Source: Nocardioides thalensis
GTDB taxonomy: Bacteria; Actinomycetota; Actinomycetes; Propionibacteriales; Nocardioidaceae
Direction of reading: 5' to 3'
Assembly (NCBI RefSeq): GCF_013410655.1
Contig: NZ_JACCFP010000001.1
Span: forward strand, 1,426,001 to 1,490,000
Length of the DNA stretch: 64,000 nt
The notes below the pieces were generated by a model that was given only the letters and a program-made list of their open reading frames with translations, did no database searches and was not told where the DNA came from. Positions 8,411-17,437 of the stretch are shown piece after piece (within the stretch, counting starts at the first letter, position 1; each line of letters opens with the position of its first letter). The translations under genes and the position numbers were made by a program.

Positions 8411-9967
8411 ATGTCGATCCCCAGACGCCGTCGTGTCCTGACCGCACTCGCGCTGACCGGCGCGCTCACCGCTGCCGCCGTCCCTGCCTTCGCCGACAAG
8501 GGAGCCGGTGATCCCGGCTCGGACAAGTCGGACATGGAGCGCGCCGAGCGCGTGGCCGCGGTCGCCACCCTCGAGCGGGCCGAGGCTCTGCTCGACGGTA
8601 CGTCGAGCGAGGACCCGCGGGGCGCCACGATGGCGCTGCGTGACGTCAGGATGCTGCGCGACTCGCTGCCCGCCGACCTGGCGGCGCGAGCGGACGAGGT
8701 GTTGCTTCGCCCGCCCGACGAGGGCGGCACGTGGGTCAAGACCTGCAACACCGAGGTCTGCGTCCACCACCTCCAAGGCGCCGACATCGGGTCCGGGGAG
8801 TACGACGTCAACGACGTGCTGGCGACCGTCCAGGACATCCGCGACAAGTATGTGGCGGCCGGCTACCGCGAGCCCCTGCCCGACGGCACCACCGGCGGGG
8901 ACGCCAAGTTCGACGTCTACCTCGAGGACCTCGGCGACCAGAACCTCTACGGATACTGCACGTCGGACGACCCCAAGCAGGCAAGCCCGGAGACCGGCTG
9001 GGACCTGTGGGCCTACTGTGCGTTCGACGACGACTTCTCCGCGGCCCAGTTCCCGTCGAACACCCCGTTGGAGAACATGCAGGTGACCGCTGCGCACGAG
9101 TACTTCCACGCGACGCAGTACGCGTATGACGCGTTCGAGGACTCCTGGATCCTCGAAGCAACCGCCACCTGGGCCGAGGACGAGCTCTACGACGACGTCA
9201 ACGACAACTACAACTACAACGGCTCGGGACCGATCGCTCATCCGACGACGCCGCTCGACAGCGACCAGAACGGCAGTCTCTTCAAGTACGGCGCCTGGAC
9301 GTTCTTCCGCTACCTCACGGAGCGGTTCCCCGCCGCGCAGGGCGGGATCCCGACGCTGGTGCGCGAGCTCCTGGAGAGCATGGACGGGTCCGTCGGCGGG
9401 CCGGACCGCTTCTCGCTCCAGGCCGTGCAGGAAGTGCTGGGCGACCACGGCACCAGCCTGAGCGCAGCCTTCGCGGGCTACTCCTTGGCCAACCGCGCCC
9501 CCGAGGCGATCTACGAGGAGGGCGCTGATTACCCGACGGCGCCGGCCAAGTCCGTCACGGTCTCGTCCAAGTCGAAGAACCCGGGCGCCTACACGAAGAC
9601 GCTCGACCACCTCACGTCGTCGACTGTCCGCTACCGCCCGAGCAACCTCAGTGCGTCGAACTGGAAGCTCCGTCTGAAGCTCGACCTGGCGCCGAAGGCG
9701 AAGGGGTCGGCCGCGGCGGTGACCGTGGTCAAGAAGAACGGCACGCGCACCCTCCTCGGATACGCGAAGCTCAACGCCCAGGGTGACGCCACCGTCGCTG
9801 CGCCGTTCAGCAGCAGCAGCGTCGCTGCGGTGGAGGTGACCCTGCTGAACCTCAGCGGCCGCCTCAACGACTGCTGGGACGGCGACACGCCGTACTCCTG
9901 CTACGGCGGCAACCCCCTCGACGACAACCTGCGGCAGTCGGTCGACCCGGTGGCCTACCGTCCCTGA
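8411..9967 (+). CDS. Secreted HExxH metalloprotease-like protein
   Basis: 518 aa. A typical Sec signal (RRRR, hydrophobic stretch at residues 9-26, cleavage near AFA-DK) indicates export. His229-Glu230-x2-His233 (AAHEYFHATQ) followed by Glu249 in WILEATATWAE is a gluzincin-type zinc site, resembling the MXAN_6640-like putative metalloproteases. Paired cysteines (112/117 and 183/203) suit an exported protein. The C-terminal ~150 residues look like a beta-rich domain (TVSSKSKNPGAYTKTL). Substrate unknown. The gene overlaps the 3' end of the convergent monooxygenase by 13 bp. Confidence 0.75.
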   Translation: MSIPRRRRVLTALALTGALTAAAVPAFADKGAGDPGSDKSDMERAERVAAVATLERAEALLDGTSSEDPRGATMALRDVRMLRDSLPADLAARADEVLLRPPDEGGTWVKTCNTEVCVHHLQGADIGSGEYDVNDVLATVQDIRDKYVAAGYREPLPDGTTGGDAKFDVYLEDLGDQNLYGYCTSDDPKQASPETGWDLWAYCAFDDDFSAAQFPSNTPLENMQVTAAHEYFHATQYAYDAFEDSWILEATATWAEDELYDDVNDNYNYNGSGPIAHPTTPLDSDQNGSLFKYGAWTFFRYLTERFPAAQGGIPTLVRELLESMDGSVGGPDRFSLQAVQEVLGDHGTSLSAAFAGYSLANRAPEAIYEEGADYPTAPAKSVTVSSKSKNPGAYTKTLDHLTSSTVRYRPSNLSASNWKLRLKLDLAPKAKGSAAAVTVVKKNGTRTLLGYAKLNAQGDATVAAPFSSSSVAAVEVTLLNLSGRLNDCWDGDTPYSCYGGNPLDDNLRQSVDPVAYRP

Positions 9968-11466
9968 GCGACGGGTCGCGGCGCCGTCCGGAGCTCGTAG
10001 TCGTCGAGCGGGAACCGGGCGGCGCCGCGGAACGCGGCCACCGTCGAGGTCGGCCGCAGCAGCGTCGCCTCGCCGTGCTGGTTGAAGTAGTAGCTGCGCG
10101 AGCCCGAGCAGTCGCCGGCGTTGAACACCGACGGCTCCAGCAGGTCGCGCATCCGCTCCAGGAAGCCGTCGTACGCCGCCTGCGTCACCTCGAAGACGTC
10201 GGCACCCCGCGCGCGCATCGCGCGGAACAGCCGGTCGAGGTGGCGCATCTGGGTCTCGATCGTCGTGAAGTACGACAGGCCCGAGTAGGAGTACGGGCTG
10301 TTGAGGGAGACGTAGTTGGGGAAGTCGGGCACGGCCACGCCCTCGTAGGCGCAGAAACGCGTCTCCCGCCAGAAGCGCCCGAGCTCCCGGCCGTCGCGGC
10401 CGACGATCGGGAACGCCGGGAAGTTGGCCTCCCAGAGGTCGAAGCCGGTGGCGAGCACCAGCACGTCGAGGTCGGCGCGGGTTCCGTCGGCGGTGACGAT
10501 GCCGGTCTCGTCGACATGGTCGATGGTGCCGGTCTCCAGGTGCACGTGCGGCTTCTGGAGGGTGGGGTAGTAGTCGTTCGAGAACGTCGGCCGCTTGCAC
10601 CCGAACTGGTAGGTCGGCGTCAGCTTGCGGCGGAGCTCGGGGTCGCTGACCTGGCGCCGCAGGTGCGCTCGACACGCGTTCTCGCCGATCCGGTTGGCCG
10701 TGCGCAGGTCGGCGAAGTGCAGCACCCCGGCCACCATCATCACCTCGAGGACCGAGGTGCCGACCGTTCGCACCAGCCGCTGCGTGAGCGGCACCCGGGC
10801 GAACAGCCGCTGCACCGCCTTCGGGACCGGCCCGTCGATCTTCGCGCTGACCCAGATCGGCGTGCGCTGGAAGACCGTCAGGTGCGACGCGACCTTCGCG
10901 AGCTCGGGTATCAGCTGGACGGCCGTGGCGCCGGTGCCGATGACGCCGATCCGCTGGCCGGTGAGCTCGATGTCGTCGTCCCACGCCGCGGTGTGGATCG
11001 TGGTGCCGCGGAACGTCTCGATGCCCGGGATGTCGGGCAGCTTGGGCTGCGACAGGAAGCCGGTCGCCGTCATCAGGTAGCGACCGCGGACCTCCTCGCC
11101 GGCCGCGGTCGTGACCGTCCAGGTCGCGCTCGCCTCGTCCCACTCGGCCTCGGTCACGGTGACGCCGAACCGCATGTGCCGGCGCACGTCGTACTTGTCC
11201 GCGACGTGGTCGGCGTAGCGCTTGAGCTCGGCACCGGGCGCGAACAGCCGCGACCAGTAGGGGTTCTGCTCGAAGGAGTAGGAGTACGTCGAGCTCGGGA
11301 TGTCGACGGCGAGCCCGGGGTAGCGATTGACGTGCCAGGTGCCGCCGAGGTCGTCCTCGCGCTCGAGGATCACCAGGTCGTCGAAGCCGAGCCGATGCAG
11401 CTGGATCGCGGCGCCCATGCCGCCGAAGCCGGCGCCGACGATGACCGCGTCGTGGAGATGACTCAC
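9955..11466 (-). CDS. Flavin-dependent monooxygenase, Baeyer-Villiger type
   Basis: 503 aa. The FAD-binding GAGFGG is at 11-16. A second dinucleotide motif (GVIGTGATAVQ, from about 174) would bind NADPH. Between them lies Phe152-x-Gly-x3-His158-Thr-x2-Trp162, matching the Baeyer-Villiger fingerprint FxGxxxHTxxW. Such enzymes insert oxygen next to a ketone or oxidise N or S. The natural substrate is not evident. ATG 11466 lies 10 bases after the stop of the upstream gene on the same strand, so the two are likely one transcript. Confidence 0.88.
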   Translation of the reverse strand: MSHLHDAVIVGAGFGGMGAAIQLHRLGFDDLVILEREDDLGGTWHVNRYPGLAVDIPSSTYSYSFEQNPYWSRLFAPGAELKRYADHVADKYDVRRHMRFGVTVTEAEWDEASATWTVTTAAGEEVRGRYLMTATGFLSQPKLPDIPGIETFRGTTIHTAAWDDDIELTGQRIGVIGTGATAVQLIPELAKVASHLTVFQRTPIWVSAKIDGPVPKAVQRLFARVPLTQRLVRTVGTSVLEVMMVAGVLHFADLRTANRIGENACRAHLRRQVSDPELRRKLTPTYQFGCKRPTFSNDYYPTLQKPHVHLETGTIDHVDETGIVTADGTRADLDVLVLATGFDLWEANFPAFPIVGRDGRELGRFWRETRFCAYEGVAVPDFPNYVSLNSPYSYSGLSYFTTIETQMRHLDRLFRAMRARGADVFEVTQAAYDGFLERMRDLLEPSVFNAGDCSGSRSYYFNQHGEATLLRPTSTVAAFRGAARFPLDDYELRTAPRPVAQGR

Positions 11467-11476
11467 GTCGTCGAGC

Positions 11477-12370
11477 CTAGGCGGGAGCCGCAGAGCCCGG
11501 GATCCGACCGTGGTAGGAACCGAGCCGCTCGCACTCCGCGATCAGCCGCTGCCGTAGCGGCGCGGCCCGCTCGGCGAAGTCGCGCTGCGCGGCGACGTAC
11601 TCCTGCTTGCCCTCGGGTGTCTCGATCCGCACGGGTTCGAACCCGAGGTCCGCGAGGTCGTACGGCGCCGCGCGCATGTCCATGACCCGAATGTCCCAGG
11701 CGAGCTCGAAGCAGTCGGCCACCAGATCGGAGCAGATCATCGGCGAGAGCCGGAACGCGTGCTTGTAGAGGTCCATGCCGGCGTGGAAGCAGCCCGGCTG
11801 CTCGAAGGCGGGGCGGTCGTCGCGCCCGGGGGAGAGCGTGTTGAGCGGCCGTGCGGGAGGAGTGAAGAACCGGAAGGCGTCGAAGTGCGAGCACGCGATC
11901 CGGTGCGACTCGACGACCTCGTCGGTGCCGGCCGGCCCGAGCCGCAGCGGCCAGGCCGCGTGGCGGGTCTCGTCCTCGGCGAGCCGGTAGACCATGGCCC
12001 ACTCGTGCAGGCCGAAGCAGCCGAAGTGCGGTGCCCGCCCGGCGGTCGCGGTGAGGAGCCGGTGCAGCGAGGCGATCAGCGGCTGCTGTGAAGCGACATA
12101 CGACGCCGCGACCGTGACCGGCCCCGGCGCGTAGCCCTTGCCGCCGCCGTACTCCTCCTCTGCGCCCGTCAGCACCACTCCGAAGCCCGGGTGCCACCGC
12201 CGTAGCTGAGCGGGTCGGTGGGAGTAGTAGGTGAAGAGGAAGTCGAAGACCGGGTGCTTCACCTTCGCCTCGCGGCGCGCGAGGTGCGGAGCGACGTACG
12301 CGTCGACGCGCGCCCGGTGCGCCTCGGCGCGCTCACGCCAGGCCTCCTCGGGCAGCACCACGGTCGACAC
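11477..12370 (-). CDS. Conserved actinobacterial protein, often labelled 3-methyladenine DNA glycosylase
   Basis: 297 aa from GTG 12370; an in-frame GTG at 12379 is an alternative. The frame stays open to 12814, but the further upstream part overlaps the neighbour's promoter and lacks coding character. The segment VKHPVFDFLFTYYSHRP and the HFGCFGLHEWAMVY block are features of a conserved actinobacterial family that databases tend to call 3-methyladenine DNA glycosylase. I see no HhH or other recognised glycosylase fold signature, so the enzymatic label should be treated with caution. Several histidine and cysteine residues in the middle could bind metal. It probably forms a two-gene operon with the downstream monooxygenase. 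Confidence 0.7.
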   Translation of the reverse strand: MSTVVLPEEAWRERAEAHRARVDAYVAPHLARREAKVKHPVFDFLFTYYSHRPAQLRRWHPGFGVVLTGAEEEYGGGKGYAPGPVTVAASYVASQQPLIASLHRLLTATAGRAPHFGCFGLHEWAMVYRLAEDETRHAAWPLRLGPAGTDEVVESHRIACSHFDAFRFFTPPARPLNTLSPGRDDRPAFEQPGCFHAGMDLYKHAFRLSPMICSDLVADCFELAWDIRVMDMRAAPYDLADLGFEPVRIETPEGKQEYVAAQRDFAERAAPLRQRLIAECERLGSYHGRIPGSAAPA

Positions 12371-12492
12371 GGTCTCCACGCAGCCAAGGGTGCACCGGCA
12401 CCCGGCGGCCGGGGAAATCGCACAGTTCGTCCCTGCGGACCACAGTGTCCGTCCCGTTGGCGGAAGCGCGCGGGCCCTGGCGTCGAGAGGCT

Positions 12493-12521
12493 TGAGTCGG
12501 CCACAAGTCGCTCTCAAGTGA
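12493..12521 (+). promoter_or_regulatory. Three 11-bp-phased direct repeats upstream of the first CARDB gene
   Basis: Heptamers TGAGTCG (12493), CAAGTCG (12504) and CAAGTGA (12515) are spaced exactly 11 bp apart, one helical turn. The last ends 45 bases before the ATG at 12567. The same layout precedes the paralogous gene at 15032. Direct heptamers at 11-bp spacing are typical sites for OmpR/SARP-type winged-helix activators. The regulator itself is not in this window. Confidence 0.6.
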
Positions 12522-12566
12522 CGGGGACGACGGTGGGTCCGTTCCCGATTCCGTAGGAGATCCCCG

Positions 12567-14939
12567 ATGCACCCCCGAGTCCCACTCAAAGCGCGTCGCC
12601 GGCCCCGGCCCACCCGGGTCCTGATCGCCGGCGCGGTCGCCACCGCGATCGCAACCGGCGTGCTCGCCGCGGTGCCCGCCGCCACCGCCGCCGCGCCGAA
12701 GCCCGACCTGGAGGTGACCAAGGTGGCGGTCGACAAGACCACCGTCACCGAGGCCGCCAGGATCAAGGTGAGCCACACGGTCGCCAACCGAGGCAAGGCC
12801 CCTGCGAAGGCCACTGTCTCGCACTTCTACCTGACCACCGACGTGCAGCGCAGCCTCGCCGACCGGCGGGCCAGCACCACCAACCCGCGCAGCTCGCTGG
12901 TCGACATCCGCCTCCAGGGCGAGAAGCCGGTCAAGGCGGTCAGGCCCGGCAGGTCCGTCGGCGCGACGGCCGTGAGCGTGGTCGTGCCGATCGGCACGCC
13001 CCCCGGCCGCTACACCGTGCTCGCCTGCGCCGATGACCGCGGGACCGTCGCCGAGAGCGACGAGCGGGACAACTGCAAGGCCTCCGGACAGCTGACCGTG
13101 AAGGAGGCGCCGGGGAGCGACGACCTCTGGGTCCAGCAGTTCGCCGACACCGCTCGCTGGCCGGACGACGAGACCAGCTCGCTGCAGTGGATGAAGGCCT
13201 TCTGCGACGTCGCCTACCCGGTGAAGAGGCTGACCCTGTCCGCGGCGCTCACCAGCGCCGAGAGCTTCCTGAAGGACAAGGCCGGCGCCAACGCGCTGGA
13301 GAAGGTCGCCCAGTCCGGCGAGGCCGACACCGCCGAGGAGGCCCAGGACATGGCGGCCGCCGCGGTCGTCGGCGGATCGCCCGGACTGGCGCTCGCCGCC
13401 CTGCTGCGGGCGCACCGGTTGGACCCGCGCAGCGGCGACCACCTGGTCAACGCTGCCGGCGTCGCCACCGCCGTGGGCCTGCCCAACGAGGCGATCGCGT
13501 TCCTGGACGCGGCCGTCGGCCGCAACTTCCTCCGCCCGGTCGCCGGGATCCCCCAGCAGGCGGTCTCCCTGGTCACCCGCGGCCAGGCCCTCATGGCGAC
13601 CGGCCGGCACGCGCTGGCCAAGGCCGCGTTCCAGGGCGCCCAGCGGCTCGCGCCGATCCTGAGCGAGGCCGACGCCGGTCTCGCCTCGGTCGCGGCCTGC
13701 GAGGGCGACAACCAGGCGGCGATGCGACTCGCGCGGCGCAGCCGGGTGCGCTCGGAGGACCCGGACCGGCCGGAGAACCCGGAGGGACCGACCCCGATGC
13801 TCGACACCAGCAAGGGGCAGGCCCTCGCGCTGCGCCAGCTGCCCCTCCCTCAGACGTCGGACGTCGGCGCGGAGCGGCACGACGACTACGACGCCATCCA
13901 GGCCTCGCTCCTCGGCGAGATCCAGGACCGCAACCAGGTGCAGACCGAGCTGGAGCAGCACCTGCGCGACACCGACGACGACCGCGAGCCGGCCGAGATC
14001 GACCGCCGCAAGGGGATCATGTTCCTCGTCTACTCGGTCGGGGACGAGGGTGTGGTCGAGGAGGCCAGGGCGGCAGTCGACGCCAAGCTCGACGAGCTGG
14101 TCGAGCACAAGGAGGCGTTCTGGGGCGGCGGCACCGGCGAGGCGCCGTACCTCTACGACGACTTCGCCGACCAGGCCCGCGCGGCGTGCGCCGGCGGCGG
14201 CCCCCAGAACTGCTTCGAGGTCGAGATGAACATCCGCTGCCGGCCGGCGCTCGACGACGAGCACGGCGAGTGGCGCGTGCTGATGCAGGAGCTGCAGGTG
14301 CTCAGCGACGAGCTGCTCGCGATCATGTCCGAGCGCATGAGCGGCCTGGCGGCGAACCTGGAGAACCCCGACGCCCACCGGCTGGTGATGCTCGCGATCG
14401 ACGACACCGAGAACGCCATCTACTCCGGGCTGGTGCAGCAGGCCCAGCAGTGGACCCACTACGAAAAGCTCTTCCGGGACCACTGCGTCGAGCCCAAGCC
14501 CGCGTCGGTGTGGCCCGACCCGCCCACGGCTCCGGGCGCGACCGGCAAGACCTGCAAGGAGGCCTTCGACAAGCTGTCGTTCAAGGTGACGATGGGCTTC
14601 TCGACGCTGAAGATCAACTGCGAGGAGATCGAGCAGGGCTTCTCCACCAAGATCATCCCGCTGATCAACCTGTACGTCGACGTGAAGTACGAGTGGCGCA
14701 CCGGGAAGATGACCGTCTGGGCGGGCGTCAAGGGCAGCGTCGGGGACCCGCTCGGCGTCGTCGACGCCGGGTTCAAGTCGGGTCTCTACGTCACCGCCGA
14801 CCGCAACGGCGACATCTCCGACGTGGGCTGGAAGGTGGGCCGCAGCGTCGAGGTCACGGCGGGCGTCATCGAGTGGGAGGCCGACAAGGACGAGGTCCCG
14901 TTCTCGTTCATGCCCTCCCCGTCGTCGACGAGGCCGTAG
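12567..14939 (+). CDS. Secreted CARDB-domain protein, first of two tandem paralogs
   Basis: 790 aa. A long basic n-region and a hydrophobic core (about 18-42, ending AATAAA) form a signal peptide. Residues ~45-175 make a CARDB-type beta domain, opening PDLEVTKVAVD and ending DERDNCKASGQLTV. A TPR-like helical middle (ALAALLRAHRLDPRSGD; LPNEAIAFLDAAVG; GRHALAKAAFQGAQRLAP) follows. A charged coiled-coil part then leads to a distinctive Cys-containing C-terminal domain (LKINCEEIEQGFS... DAGFKSGLYVTAD). AGGAG precedes the ATG. The same architecture is duplicated immediately downstream. No enzyme motif is seen; adhesion, scaffolding or envelope function is possible but unproven. Confidence 0.8.
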   Translation: MHPRVPLKARRRPRPTRVLIAGAVATAIATGVLAAVPAATAAAPKPDLEVTKVAVDKTTVTEAARIKVSHTVANRGKAPAKATVSHFYLTTDVQRSLADRRASTTNPRSSLVDIRLQGEKPVKAVRPGRSVGATAVSVVVPIGTPPGRYTVLACADDRGTVAESDERDNCKASGQLTVKEAPGSDDLWVQQFADTARWPDDETSSLQWMKAFCDVAYPVKRLTLSAALTSAESFLKDKAGANALEKVAQSGEADTAEEAQDMAAAAVVGGSPGLALAALLRAHRLDPRSGDHLVNAAGVATAVGLPNEAIAFLDAAVGRNFLRPVAGIPQQAVSLVTRGQALMATGRHALAKAAFQGAQRLAPILSEADAGLASVAACEGDNQAAMRLARRSRVRSEDPDRPENPEGPTPMLDTSKGQALALRQLPLPQTSDVGAERHDDYDAIQASLLGEIQDRNQVQTELEQHLRDTDDDREPAEIDRRKGIMFLVYSVGDEGVVEEARAAVDAKLDELVEHKEAFWGGGTGEAPYLYDDFADQARAACAGGGPQNCFEVEMNIRCRPALDDEHGEWRVLMQELQVLSDELLAIMSERMSGLAANLENPDAHRLVMLAIDDTENAIYSGLVQQAQQWTHYEKLFRDHCVEPKPASVWPDPPTAPGATGKTCKEAFDKLSFKVTMGFSTLKINCEEIEQGFSTKIIPLINLYVDVKYEWRTGKMTVWAGVKGSVGDPLGVVDAGFKSGLYVTADRNGDISDVGWKVGRSVEVTAGVIEWEADKDEVPFSFMPSPSSTRP

Positions 14940-14958
14940 ACCAGCGCCGGGCACGACC

Positions 14959-14987
14959 CAAGTCGCGCCCAAGTCGATGCCAAGGGG
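14959..14987 (+). promoter_or_regulatory. Three 11-bp-phased direct repeats upstream of the second CARDB gene
   Basis: CAAGTCG (14959), CAAGTCG (14970) and CAAGGGG (14981) repeat every 11 bp and end 44 bases before the ATG at 15032. This is nearly the same arrangement and distance as at 12493-12521. It is the only sequence clearly shared by the two upstream regions apart from a GGGAC...CGG stretch just after it. A common activator for both genes is the simplest reading. Confidence 0.6.
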
Positions 14988-15031
14988 ACCGCGGGAGTCT
15001 CCCTGCAACCGCCACGAACACGGAGACCACC

Positions 15032-17389
15032 ATGCACACCACCCAGCGATCCCCGATCGCCGCCGTCGCTGCCCTGGCGACGGCGGCGGTCGCCGCGGCG
15101 ATGCTCGCCGCCGTCCCGGCACCGGCGTCCGGCGCAGCGGCCCGGCCCGACCTCCAGGTCACCGGCGTCACCGCGTCCGGCACCGTCGAGGAGGGCGGCC
15201 GGATCAAGGTCACCCACGCGGTGGTCAACCGCGGCAAGGCCGACGCGAAGGCGTCCGTCACCCACTTCTACCTCTCGACCGACGTCCAGCGCAGCCTCGC
15301 CGACCGTCGCACGAGCACGACCAACCCACGGTCGTCGCTGCTCGACGTACGACTCGAGGGCGAGCAGCCCGTCCCCGCCGTCAGGCGCGGCCGCAAGGTC
15401 GTCCTCAAGCAGTACGCCGTCGTCGTGCCCGTCGGCACGCCGGCCGGTCGCTACCAGGTGCTCGCGTGCGCCGACGACCGTGGCCAGGTCAAGGAGAGCG
15501 ACGAGCGCGACAACTGCGCAGCCGCCTCCGGCGCCGTGACGGTCCGCGAGGCCGCCGGGAGCGACGGCCTGCACATGGAGCAGTTCGCCGACACCCTGCT
15601 CTGGCCCGAGGACGAGCAGGGCACGGTCCAGTACGTCAAGGCGTTCTGCGACGTCACCGTCGCTCCGAAGCGGCTCACCCTCGCCACCGCGCTCGCGTCC
15701 GCGGAGAGCCACCTGAAGGGGCTCGCCGGCAACGACGCGCTGGACCGCGTCGCCTCCTCGGGCCAGGCCGACACCGCCGTGGAAGCCCAGCTCCTCGCCG
15801 GTACGGCGGTCGCGGCCGGCTCGCCCGGACTGGCCCTGGCCGCGCTGCTGCGGGCGCACCGGCTCGATCCACGCAGCGGCAGCCACCTGGTCAACGCCGC
15901 CGCCCTCGCGGCGTCGGTCGGCCTGCCCAACGAGGCGATCGCGTTCCTCGACGCCTCCGTCGGCCGCACCTTCCTCCGGCCGGCGATGGGCGTCTCGCAG
16001 CAGGCGACGGCACTGGCGATCCGTGGCCACGCGCTCGTGCTGACCGGCCAGTACGCCGCCGCGCGCACGGCGTACACCGGCGCCAAGCAGCTCGCACCCC
16101 TCCTCCGCGAGGCCGACGCAGGGCTCGCCACCGTCGAGGCGTGCACGGGCAAGGACGCGCTGGCGATGCGCTACGCCCGCCGCGCTCGCGTCCGCTCGGA
16201 CGAACCGGTGCCGCCCACGCCGCCGACCGAGGACCCCGAGCAGCCGGAGCCGACGATCGACGTCACCGACGGTCCGGCCATGCCGCTGCGGCAGCTGCCG
16301 ATCGCCGAGACGCCCGCCCAGGGCGTGGCCATGACCGAGGAGTACCTGCGCGTCCACCAGGGCTTCCTCGCCGAGATCGACGCCAACAACACCGAGCGCA
16401 ACCAGCTCGAGCAGCACCTGCAGGACACCGACGACGCCCGCACCCGCGCGGAGATCGAACGTCGGCAGGGCCTGATCACGATGGTCTACCGCGCGCACCT
16501 CGAGGGCAACGTCGAGGCCGCGGCCCAGGCGTTCTGGGACCAGCTCGACGAGGTCACGCAGACCTACGACGAGTTCTGGATGCCGTCGACGGCGCCCGAC
16601 CCCGGCACGTTCGCCGTCCTTGCGAAGGACGCGAGCGACCTGTGTGCGGGGCGTCCCGACTTCAGCGCCTGCTACGAGGCCGAGATGAACCGGACCTGCC
16701 GCCCGGCGCTCACCCAGGCGCACCACCAGTGGGTCCAAGACATCGACGCCCTCCAGGAGGCCGGCGACCACTGGCTCGAGGTGGAGTCGAAGCGGATGAG
16801 CGGGATCGCCGCCAACATCCTCGACGAGGAGGCACACCGGATCGCCATGCTCGCGATCGAGGCCCAGGAGCAGGAGATCTACGCCGTGCTCGTGCAGTGG
16901 GCTCGCGACTGGACCCGGTGGGAGAAGGTCAACGAGCGGCTCTGCGTGACCCCGCTCGAGGCCGAGGTGGAGACGTCGCCCGACGCGGCCACCGCCGACG
17001 CCCCGGACTGCCTCGAGAGCGGCCGCAACAAGCTCTCCCTCATCGCCAAGCTCGGGCCCACGAAGCTCAAGATCAACTGCGAGAAGGTCGAGCAGCAGCT
17101 GTCGGTCGAGGTGCTGCCGCTGCTCAACGTCTTCGTGGACGTGATCTACGACTTCAAGACCGGACGGCTCACCGTCTTCGCGGGCTCGAAGGGCGCGGGC
17201 AAGCTGGGACCGGTGGAGGCGGGCTTCAAGTCCGGGATCTACCTCACCAGCGACAGCCAGGGCCAGATCACCGACGTCGGCTGGCGGGTCGGCCCGACCG
17301 TCAAGGCGACCGGCGGCAACGCGGAGTTCACGGTCTACAAGGACGAGATCGACCTCTCGTTCCTGCCGGAGCCGACGGTCCATCCCTGA
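15032..17389 (+). CDS. Secreted CARDB-domain protein, second tandem paralog
   Basis: 785 aa from the ATG at 15032; the frame is open far upstream, but that part is the shadow of the first paralog. Signal peptide at ~1-36 (ends ASGAAA). The order of parts matches the upstream gene: CARDB-type domain (PDLQVTGVTASG... DERDNCAAASG), TPR-like helices (AALLRAHRLDPRSGSH), an acidic proline-rich linker near residue 400, a coiled-coil part and the C-terminal domain with LKINCEKVEQQLS and EAGFKSGIYLTSD. Conservation is strongest in the CARDB and helical parts, as expected after an old tandem duplication. It has its own promoter-like repeats, so it need not be co-transcribed. Function unknown. Confidence 0.8.
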   Translation: MHTTQRSPIAAVAALATAAVAAAMLAAVPAPASGAAARPDLQVTGVTASGTVEEGGRIKVTHAVVNRGKADAKASVTHFYLSTDVQRSLADRRTSTTNPRSSLLDVRLEGEQPVPAVRRGRKVVLKQYAVVVPVGTPAGRYQVLACADDRGQVKESDERDNCAAASGAVTVREAAGSDGLHMEQFADTLLWPEDEQGTVQYVKAFCDVTVAPKRLTLATALASAESHLKGLAGNDALDRVASSGQADTAVEAQLLAGTAVAAGSPGLALAALLRAHRLDPRSGSHLVNAAALAASVGLPNEAIAFLDASVGRTFLRPAMGVSQQATALAIRGHALVLTGQYAAARTAYTGAKQLAPLLREADAGLATVEACTGKDALAMRYARRARVRSDEPVPPTPPTEDPEQPEPTIDVTDGPAMPLRQLPIAETPAQGVAMTEEYLRVHQGFLAEIDANNTERNQLEQHLQDTDDARTRAEIERRQGLITMVYRAHLEGNVEAAAQAFWDQLDEVTQTYDEFWMPSTAPDPGTFAVLAKDASDLCAGRPDFSACYEAEMNRTCRPALTQAHHQWVQDIDALQEAGDHWLEVESKRMSGIAANILDEEAHRIAMLAIEAQEQEIYAVLVQWARDWTRWEKVNERLCVTPLEAEVETSPDAATADAPDCLESGRNKLSLIAKLGPTKLKINCEKVEQQLSVEVLPLLNVFVDVIYDFKTGRLTVFAGSKGAGKLGPVEAGFKSGIYLTSDSQGQITDVGWRVGPTVKATGGNAEFTVYKDEIDLSFLPEPTVHP

Positions 17390-17437
17390 GGCAACGGCGG
17401 CTGCGCACCCGGTGAGCCTCACAGATAGGCTCGCCGG

